64,000 nucleotides of DNA from the NCBI GenBank assembly GCA_029204225.1, contig CM055102.1, forward strand, positions 19,849,349 through 19,913,348. Reading direction: 5' to 3'. The notes beneath the pieces were generated by a model. It was not told the origin of the DNA. It was given only the letters and a program-made list of their open reading frames with translations, and did not search any database. This document shows positions 22,258-31,700 of the stretch, one piece after another. Both the position numbers and the translations under genes were made by a program. The first letter of the stretch is position 1. Every line of letters starts with the position of its first letter. This DNA is from Diphasiastrum complanatum. Its lineage: Eukaryota; Streptophyta; Lycopodiopsida; Lycopodiales; Lycopodiaceae.

Positions 22258-25200
22258 TTTGTCAAACACACACACAAACACACACACAAAAACACACACC
22301 TACACACATTGTCAAACATTTAACACACACACACACACACACATTTGTCAACAGTCACACACACTGAACAGCCACACGTGACACACACAATTCCACCCCT
22401 CTCAGACAACTCCACCCCTCTCTCTCTCGGATTTCTCTCCAGACTCGCGGATCTATATTCTGTCTAGTGTCTCGGATCTCTCTCTCTCTCTCAGGCGCGG
22501 AAATCTGGGAAGCTTCAGGGCCCAGGGGGAGGTAACGAGCAGGCTGCAGGAGGTCGCGAGGAGCAGGAGCAGGAGGTCGCGAGGAGCAGGAGCAGGAGGT
22601 CGCGAGGAGCAGGAGTCGGAGGAGCAGTCGCGAGCAGGAGCAGGAGGTCGCGAGGAGCAGGAGGTCGTGAGGAGGCGACGAGTTTTTTTTTAATTTTTTT
22701 AAGACGGTTCGAATAGTCAAAAAACGGTTCGAACCGGACCTTTTTGAAAAGGTCTTTCGAATCGCGGTTCTTTCAATGAATCGCGATTCGACACAACTGT
22801 GCTTGGGAGTTGTACAAGTGGGGGCTGTATGAGTAGGAGTCGTACGAGTGGCAGTCGTACGTGTATCAGCTGATGGTGCTGGATCTGGTTGAGTACGTGC
22901 ATGTGGTGAGAGCCACCCAAGATCATCAAAGTCATCCTCACCCTGTCCGAACCGAAGGAGGTCTGACATGGTCCTCTGGCGAACACGGCGGGTCCGATCT
23001 GCATCATCATCATGAGCATCTGTAGGGGCCTGTGAATCCTGCACACCATCAATCCCTCCCACTGTGGCAGAAGCCTCTCCAGCCTCTGTTGTATCCCCTG
23101 CATAAGCGTCATGTGCCATATGGTCAGCATCCCCAACATGTGTTACATCCACTGTCTCTCTCCTATGCTTTATATCCTCTGCTGGTGGATCAGGCCAATA
23201 CACATCCTGCTCTGGTAGATCTGGCTCATACATATCTGCCATCATCCTCTGTAATCTAGGCCATAGTCTAGCTCTGCCTCAAGCTCTACCTCAGCCATGG
23301 TCTCCAACCCGGGAGCAGGAATAACAAAATCATCATCATCATCCTCCTCATCAACACCCATGCCCATACCTGTCCCCTGGCCAGCACCTGTATCTTGATC
23401 ATGACCCACTTTGTCCATCAACAACCATCTAACCTGCATCATCTCTCTCTTTGTCTTTGCCGCAATGTCGGCCGCAACATCATCCCTCTGTATGGGTCTG
23501 GTGGAATCAGTGGGATCATCAATGCCTAGTAAACAATCCGAGGGCAACACCTCTAGAGGGTCCACAATAGATTGTCACCCAACCTTGTATTGGTGTTGCA
23601 AAAAACCTGCCGTGCCATCTGTGCAATAGTAAGGCGATTACGCCTTTTCGTGTGAATCAATGAAAATGTGCTCCAGTTGTGCTCGCATACACTGGAGGAA
23701 CAATCCTGTTGACAGTCATAAAATTCAAAAAAGCGTATTAGTTGATAGCACTCGCAAGGCCAGCTTTTGTAGAGCTGGGCATGCAGAACCATAAAGGTTC
23801 CACCAAGTCACCGCTTTCTCCTGCTTGCTAGGATTCAGCGCGCGTGATGGCCAAACACACCAAACTGCCTCTTGAAGGCAATGTACCGTGTCTGTACAAC
23901 ATCTATGTCAGTGAAGTGTCTGGCGGCTCCATCCAAGTATCTCAACCAATCCAAACCTAGCTCCATGTCTGATGCCTGCCGCTCAGATAGCCACATGGGA
24001 TGCAACAGAATGAATCGGCCTATGGAACCAATTCCACCTGCGCTCCCAGATGTCCCGCAACTCCGCCATCCTGTTTCACATAGTTAATGACGTCACCATA
24101 TAATTCCGAAGATGTGAAGATGACAACAAACTTATCCCAATTACACTAGACAGATTCCAAAACAACAAATGACTGAAATGAAATAAAGTACCTTACCTGT
24201 CCTCTGAGAAAAAATGCTTGCTTTAGAAGCTGTCCAATTTTGTCCATGAACTCGTAAATAAGACCCATAGTGCTGCCCTCTCTGTCAACTAACCGTAGAA
24301 CATGGTAGAATGGCCTCATCACAGATGTAATGCTCTCAGCCTCACGCCAAAAATCATCGTCAAATGCAATCCTCAAAAATCTCAAACCATCAAGCCTAGT
24401 GGAGAAAAGTAGCTCCCTAAATGCATCACTAGTGGCCATTTGTTTGAGCTGATGTCTGACCCTAATAAGCCTATCCATGACAACTAGGTCGAATGCAAAA
24501 TGTTTGGGAGCTGGTTTCTTCAAATCTAGTGAACTGAAGGTGCGGAAAGGGCAAGGGCACGCCTCTTCCGGGTGACAAATGTCACCACGGCAAGGGCCAT
24601 CTCAGCTATCTTGCGAACCCAGGGCAAGCGGCCAATATCCCCCAATATAAGATCAATGCTATGTGCAGCACAGGGGGTCCATACAATAGCAGGGTACTGC
24701 TGCTGTAGCAAGTGAGACATGTGCACGCAATTACTTGTGTTGTCGGTGACAACTTGCACTACGTTGGCAGGGCCAACCTCTATAAGCTCACTGATGGCAT
24801 CGAACATAAACTATCCGTCAATGACCGTCCCACCTCTACTAGCATCAATGGCCCGATAAAACATACTGCCCATTCAACAAGACACCAGTATGTTGATCAC
24901 TGGATGACGGCGGGACGTGGTGCAGTCGGCTGTGGTGGCGCGGTAGGACGTGGTGCAGTGGGCTGAGGAACGAGTGGTGGATGTGCATCAGGCTGGGGGG
25001 GAGGAGCAGGAACAGGAGACTGAGGAGGACGTTGTGGTGGTGGACGAGGAGCTAGTGGATCCCGTTGGCTGGATGACTTTATTGCATATACATCAGGATC
25101 CAGTGACATACCGGCCTGCATCATCATGCTCCGTATATGTCAATGAGCCTACAATGCTCCTGAGCAAGCATGTGTGCGCAAGGGAGGAAGCCCAAGCGTT

Positions 25201-25440
25201 TGCCATCACCCTTGACAGTACCAAGGAGATGGCCTTTCAGCCTAGTGAGAGTGCTGACAAAATGACCATGACAAAACCTACAGGTCCATCCACGCGTCCC
25301 AGACCGAATGTCAAACATAACGAACTCGGGGTCTTGGTCTGCCTCACCCCATAGCTCAGGCATATCATCGGCAGGCATTGTGTGAGATGGTATAGGAAAC
25401 AGGAAGTACGAAAGTGAAGAAATAAGAAGTGCAAGAAAAG

Positions 25441-25480
<40 letters not shown>

Positions 25481-28400
25481 TAGTTGTGAGTGCCCGTCGT
25501 TGACGGGCAATGGTTGCCGATCTAGGTGATGGCCGATGGTCAGAGAAAACCGGTCTTGGATAAGTGGATATGCGCTCCCACGCAATGCAGTGAACCTGGG
25601 GATGCCAACCCTAAACCCTATCAAGCAAAACTCTAAACCTAAGATGGCCAAGAACAAGCAAAAGAAACAGACAAAAAACCCTAAAACCTCCACAAAGGCC
25701 CTCCATAATGTAAAAAACCTGCTTTTTTGCTCTAAAAAGTAAAGTGAAATGAAAACCCTTACTTTCTCTCTCTAGATAGGCCGGTACAGTCTCTCTCTAG
25801 ACTGTCCCAATCTCTCTCTAGGATCCTAACACCCTAAACTATAAAAAAGGCCTATTTGCATGAGAAAATGTGAAAAAGCTTGCTTTTTGACCAAAAAAAG
25901 CACAAGAAAGACGAAACCCAATTTTGTTTCTCTAGAGAGGCCGGTACAGTCTCTCTCTAGACTGTCCCAATCTTTCTCTAGGATCTGAAAACTGTAGACT
26001 CTAAAAAGAGACCTCTTGGCATGAAATAAACATGATTTTTGATCTAAAAAAAAGCAACTATAACCAAAACTAGACACCCTATTCTCTCTCTAGCCTACCC
26101 TATTCTCTCTCATCAATCGGAGCAGAAATGGCCGAAGATCCAAAGCTCCCTCTCTCTCGATCCTAGCACAAAAATTGTGAAATGAGGTCCAAAAATCCAT
26201 TGGAAGGGGTTTTGGGTGGAAATTGGCAAAAAATAAAATAATTAATTAATTGCAGGAACCGTACCCCACGGTTCCCAAGACCCACGGTTCTGGGAACCGT
26301 GGGTTCCAGAACCGTGGGTTCTTCATGTAATGTAACAAACTCTGATTGGCTCAAGCATTCTTTCAACCATCATTCATATGTATCGGTTTACCTAGAAATG
26401 TGCTGAGTGAATTCATTAGACCTATTTTTAGGACTTCCTTGTTTCAGAGATCAGAGACTGCACGTAGCTAAATATAGTTCAGCTGATGGTCCAGAGTTTG
26501 ATGGTTGGATACAGAGGACCGATTGGATATTGTCCAAGCGGACGAGGTGTGAAAGGTATCCTGTATCGATAAATTAGCTTACAATTCTGCCACTGGACAT
26601 GGACTTTTCTGAACACTTTTCTTCCAAGACCATTTGCTGCTGTAGAAACTGAAGGAGAAAGTTCCAGAACGTGGCTAATTGGCTGCTGGACATGCAGGAA
26701 ATGTCACGGCCTCTGCTGGAAAATGCTAAGACTGCTTAAGACACAGGCAGACATAATATGAATCGGGAGAGAATTCCTTGAAATATTCTGATTCCGAAGG
26801 ATTCAAATCCAATGTGGGCTAGTAAGCATTGCAAACTGTCCGTGAGGACATGTGGATCAGTCAAGTTTATAATTGGGTTGATGATGCGGCTTACAAGCTG
26901 GAAAAATGTTTTTTCATGTAAGCAGGCTTATCTTTCTGTGAAGGTGATGCTCTTGCCACTGAGGATGAATTGGTGTGAGTTGACATTTCATCCAGCCTTT
27001 TTAGAGGCTAATGATGATGTGTGTGCCCTAACCCAAGGCCCTGAGGACCATTGTAGTAAGTGACATAACAGTTCCTCGGATGATTCACATCACCTTCGAC
27101 TACACTCAGTCCTAGTCTTTTGATAGAAATGCAACCCTTTGTTTCTGGATGCAAGTTGATATATGCATGGCTGCATAATAGTTGCAATAGAATCACAAAG
27201 TGGGTTTTACAGTATGGAATATGCACCATTGGCAACATCATATGCAAAAATAGGGGTTGCTTGGCTTACTAATCCTTATGCAACCTGGCACTATCTCTGG
27301 GTTATCGTAAGAGGAAGAAGAGCACGTGGAGGAGATTTTGTGCTGGTTGGCTTTTGAGAGTTAGAAGAGATACTAGGTTTAATCTGCGTAGCTGAAGTCC
27401 AATCTTCCGTATTATTTCCTTTGTGATGAATGTTGAGTACAGTTGGTTTTTATATTAAGCGTCCCTGTAGCCCACTTGTTTCAGGAATTTAAATCTCTGT
27501 AACGTATGTAGAGCTAAGTTTTCAATGGATCATTGGTCAAAGATTCGTCTTTTGAGTTGCTTCTTGGGTTTTGCTAATTTCAAGGATCATTGGTCTGAAT
27601 GAGATGAATATTGAGTATAGTCTTGTTTTGATATTCTCTGTAGCCAAATCATGGCAGTCAGTAGTTTCAAGCTCTATCTGTAAGTAAATTAAACACTTTT
27701 TGGCATACTTGATCTAAGATAATTTTGTTTATTGGATTTATTCAGAGGATCTAGCAGGTTTAAAAATTCGGCACGGACTTGATAAGGTGATGGAGGGTGG
27801 AGCAGTTGTTCTGACACTCAAGGATCGAAATATCCTTGATGGAGATGATGTCGATGAAGGTATCTGCAACCAGTTGTCTTCAGGTTCACATGTTGGAGGA
27901 GCATGCCACCTGCTATAATTTCATATAAGAGAGCTGGCAATCATTTGCAATGATTAGAGTAAATTTATCTTCGACAACATATATATAAAATAGTTCAGAA
28001 ACAATATAGGAATGGGTTTTTAACATGCCAATAGTTTTCTTCTAACTTGCCATGGTGGTAAGCTCCTTTGGCTTAAAGCCTCTGAAAGACATTATCCAGT
28101 ACATTGTTGTTTCACAATTTTGGGTATTAATTCAATTTAGTGTGATTGCAGAAATGGACGAGCTCGAAAACATTGAGATAGCTGAACAAAAAGCTCGAGA
28201 AGATGCTTATAAAGCTGCCAAGAAAAAACCTGGCATTTACGAGGACAAGTATGTTTTACCATCAGAAGATTCCACCTCTTTTATGATAATATTTGAGCGT
28301 TTAAATCATTGTGCCAATACAAATCGACAGATCTTCTCTTTTTGAATGTCCTTACGCTTCTGTCACAGATTTCACAATGAATTTAGTGAGCCTCGAACAA

Positions 28401-28689
28401 TCTTACCTCAGTATGATGATGTAGTCAAGGATGATGTAAGTTCTACTTTTCCTTTGTGATAATTTTGTGTTACCGTTTGATATTAGGCCTGGAATCTTTT
28501 TTTCTTTTAACAGAGCTTCAAACTCATGTTTGTTCATATTTTTGGAACTTTGTATATTACAGGGAGTGGTCCTTGACGAGACTGGTGGCATCAACGAACA
28601 AAGCAGGAAACGATTAGAGGAGGTATTTAGGATATTACAGTTAGTTTAAGATTTTCCTCACTACATTTCTGCACTAGAAGTGTTCTTTA

Positions 28690-28756
<67 letters not shown>

Positions 28757-31700
28757 AGTTTGGATTGGTTAATTGTGTGATGAGATGGAATTCTTTGTTA
28801 GCGTATTTTCTTGTCATTCTGGTCTATCTAGAAATTTATGAACTAAGATTCTGTTCCAGATTCGCCAAAGGCTGCAGAATGCGACTGTGAGAGGGCTTGC
28901 ACGGGATTCCGTTGCTAGTGAAGCTGCCCGTGTTGCTGCAGACTTCTACACACAAGAGGAGATGTTACAGTTTAAGAAACCAAAAAAGAAGAAGAAGCTT
29001 CGTAAAAAAATTGACATTGACATCGATGCTCTCGAGGCTGAGGCAAAAGCAGCTGGTTTAGGTACAGGAGATCTTGGTTCAAGAGTTTCTGCAGGCAGGA
29101 ATGGAAAGAAAGAAGAGGAAAGGGCTGTTGCAGATTCGAAAAGGAATGCATATCAAAATGCTTATGTCAAAGCATTGGAAGCATCCAAAGTGTTACTTTC
29201 AGAATCAAGCGCTGCTATGGACATGGATACAGATGGACCGGTTTTTGGTGCAGATGAAGATGATGAGCTCCACAGATCCCTTGAAAGGGCAAGATTTGCA
29301 GCTTTGAAAAAGCAGGCAGAAAACGGGGGGTCAGTAGCTGGTCCTCAGGCCGTTGCTGCTCGCTTAGCTGCCCTCAAGGAGGAAACTGGAAGTGGAAGTC
29401 AACATCAAGGGGTTGCTGAAGGCGAGACTGAAAAGCCCATAGTAATAACTGATACTGGGGAATTTTGCCTGAGTTTACAACTTGATGAAGGTAGATGGCT
29501 CTTTGCCTCTTAGCTGGTTGAAAATGTAAACTGTTTCGGTAACCACAATGATGTACAATGTAGGAGAAAATTGACGGTGCGCCTTTTTCAAAATTGCAAG
29601 TGTCTCCATATAGTATACAGATTGCTCTGTTTTGGTCTTTTTGGTGTTTGTAACGTTTCTTCTGTGCTGATATCCTATAATTATTTTGTAGTCATCAGTC
29701 GTCGTGCTGGAGCAAAGGATGTGTTTGGAGAAGAGGATGATGTTGGACCTGCAGCAACAAAAGATTTAGAGGTAGCCAACAAAGAAGGTGGCTGGATAGA
29801 GGTGAGGGAAGTTGATCAAAAAGATTCGCTATCAGCAGAAGAAGAGGAGGAAAATATCCTAGAAGAACCAATACAGGAAGTCGCGGTAGGCAAAGGCTTA
29901 GCAGGTGCTTTAAATCTTTTAAAGGAGAGAGGCACTTTAAAAGAGACCATCGACTGGGGAGGCAGAAATATGGACAAAAAAAGGAGCAAACTTGTGGGAA
30001 TTGTAGATGATAATCCACCAGAACAGACACGCCAGAGAGACATTCTTCTTGACCGAGTTGACGAGTTTGGCCGCACTGTGAGAATCTCTTTATGAAGTTG
30101 TTTTTGTGCAAACAGTAGACTTACATGTTCCAAGGTCTTGTTACGTCAGTTGCTCTGTAAAATGTGAGTGTCCATAAACATGATCTTGTAGCTGTATTGA
30201 TTAATGACAGATGACACCAAAAGAAGCTTTTCGAAGATTATCACACAAGTTTCATGGCAAGGGTCCTGGAAAAATGAAACAAGAGAAAAAGATGAAGCAA
30301 TACCAAGAGGAGTTGAAATTGAAGCAGATGAACTCAGGTGATACACCTCTTATGTCGATGGAAAAAATGAGGGAGGCTCAAGCAAAAATGCGTACTCCAT
30401 ATATTGTCATCAGTGGCCATATCAAACCAGGGTACAGTTTAATTCTAAATTTATCTTTGTCTGAACGTTGTGCTATTTTTCTATGAAATGCACTGCCATG
30501 CATTTTTTTTGTTTATTCAGTTTGAAAATTTTCTACTTGGGATCTTTACTGGAGATCAAGCCTTCGGGATAATAATTGTGGTAATCCTTGTTGCAGGCAA
30601 ACAAGTGATCCAAGAAGTGGGTTTGCAACTGTAGAAAAGGAGCCTATTGGCAGTTTAACACCCATGTTAGGTGATAAAAAGGTTAGAATTTCAGCTTAAA
30701 CTTGTTTGGTTATCCTTATTACCAATTGGTTGCAGAAAAACGTTTTGAATTTTAGTTCTTTTGTACTCTAAAGTGAGTTGCATGCTGGAGCTTGTTTAAT
30801 TTGTATTAGCTATGGGCCTTGATCACTTAGGTAGTCTTACTCAGGTTCGCTCTAGCAGAGGTCTGCTGGTTTATGTGTATGAGAAAGTAATGATATTTCG
30901 TGAGACTAATGCACTCATTCATAGATACTTGATAGATAATTTTTTTAATTAATTAACTATTCATTTAACCTTATGCCAAAGGCATCAAAGAGGTACTCTA
31001 AGGCAGTGAGGACAGAGTCTTTAGCTCACACCATAGATTTGAATAAAGGGTGATGGAATAAAGAAAGGCAGCACTATTAGAAACATCCACATGAGACTTT
31101 TGATTGGCCACCATCCTGAACGCCATGCATCTCTAGGGTCGTTTATTGTTGAAGTCCCAACTGTCGTGAGGTACATAATAAATAAGAAAACCGGTAAACT
31201 TGTTAAGTAGACTTGCTTTGATCTACTTTGCTTTTCATTCAAGAGAAGTCTTACAGGCACAGTGTATAACAGCTGACAAGAATGCCTCAAATGATTCAGG
31301 CACGGCAACGGGTTACAGTTTAGAGTCTAAGAATTGAATGAATATCAAGTGGTTGCAGAAACTCCAACAAGATGGCATCAGCATTCACCCTTCATCTAAG
31401 AAACATTAAGCTCAAACAGCTCTTTCCAAAATCAAATACTAAGAAAAAGTTTTCTTTTATGTTCTTAATCAAAAGCCCATAGATTGAGCACGGCCAGCGC
31501 GGGTCTGCTGGCCTGTGGCCCCCTTTTTTCAAAAAACAAAAAAGAAACGAATCTGGCCAGCAAATCGTGATTCGCTGCATCTATGAGAGAATTGAACACA
31601 TGGGATCTACTAATAGAGGCGCAATTTAGAAGCAATGTCAAAAAAAAGATGAGGCAAAACAATGATACAATCAAGTCGAAGCAGCCAAGCATGCCAAATA

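Larger units (their letters stand above)
21700..25400 (-). pseudogene. hAT-superfamily transposase gene, decayed
   Basis: Minus-strand order: a BED-type zinc finger ([19 protein letters not shown] near 25230-25290, start [11 protein letters not shown] near 25380); a DUF659/RNase H-like core ([20 protein letters not shown] near 24710-24770 and [17 protein letters not shown] near 24640-24690); a middle helical region (24146-24523); and the hAT dimerisation block ([20 protein letters not shown] near 23630-23690). An acidic, Thr/Pro-rich tail follows and is interrupted by a 799 bp insertion at 22001-22799. Frames change several times. These enzymes excise and insert hAT DNA transposons. Terminal inverted repeats were not identified; the far end meets the 5' end of LINE C. 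Confidence 0.8.
3419..27745 (+). other. 24.3 kb transposon-filled intron of the SART-1 gene
   Basis: The donor follows the short exon at 3403-3418 (or, if that exon is wrong, the exon ending at 3183). The acceptor is TTATTCAG at 27738-27745, after which conserved SART-1 coding resumes in phase. The intron holds three antisense LINEs, one sense gypsy element with an embedded copia segment, an antisense hAT gene, a 799 bp insertion, a possible Helitron end and several tandem repeats. All other visible introns of this gene are 0.1-0.3 kb except the last (3.46 kb). Confidence 0.85.

Noticed and set aside
22355-23245. 296-codon minus-strand ORF as a single gene
   Set aside because: It fuses the hAT acidic tail with unrelated sequence of the 799 bp insertion, including a GC-rich minisatellite.
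29695-30111. Antisense ORFs opposite SART-1 exons
   Set aside because: They mirror conserved coding sequence on the plus strand; Leu/Pro-rich composition is typical of a shadow frame.
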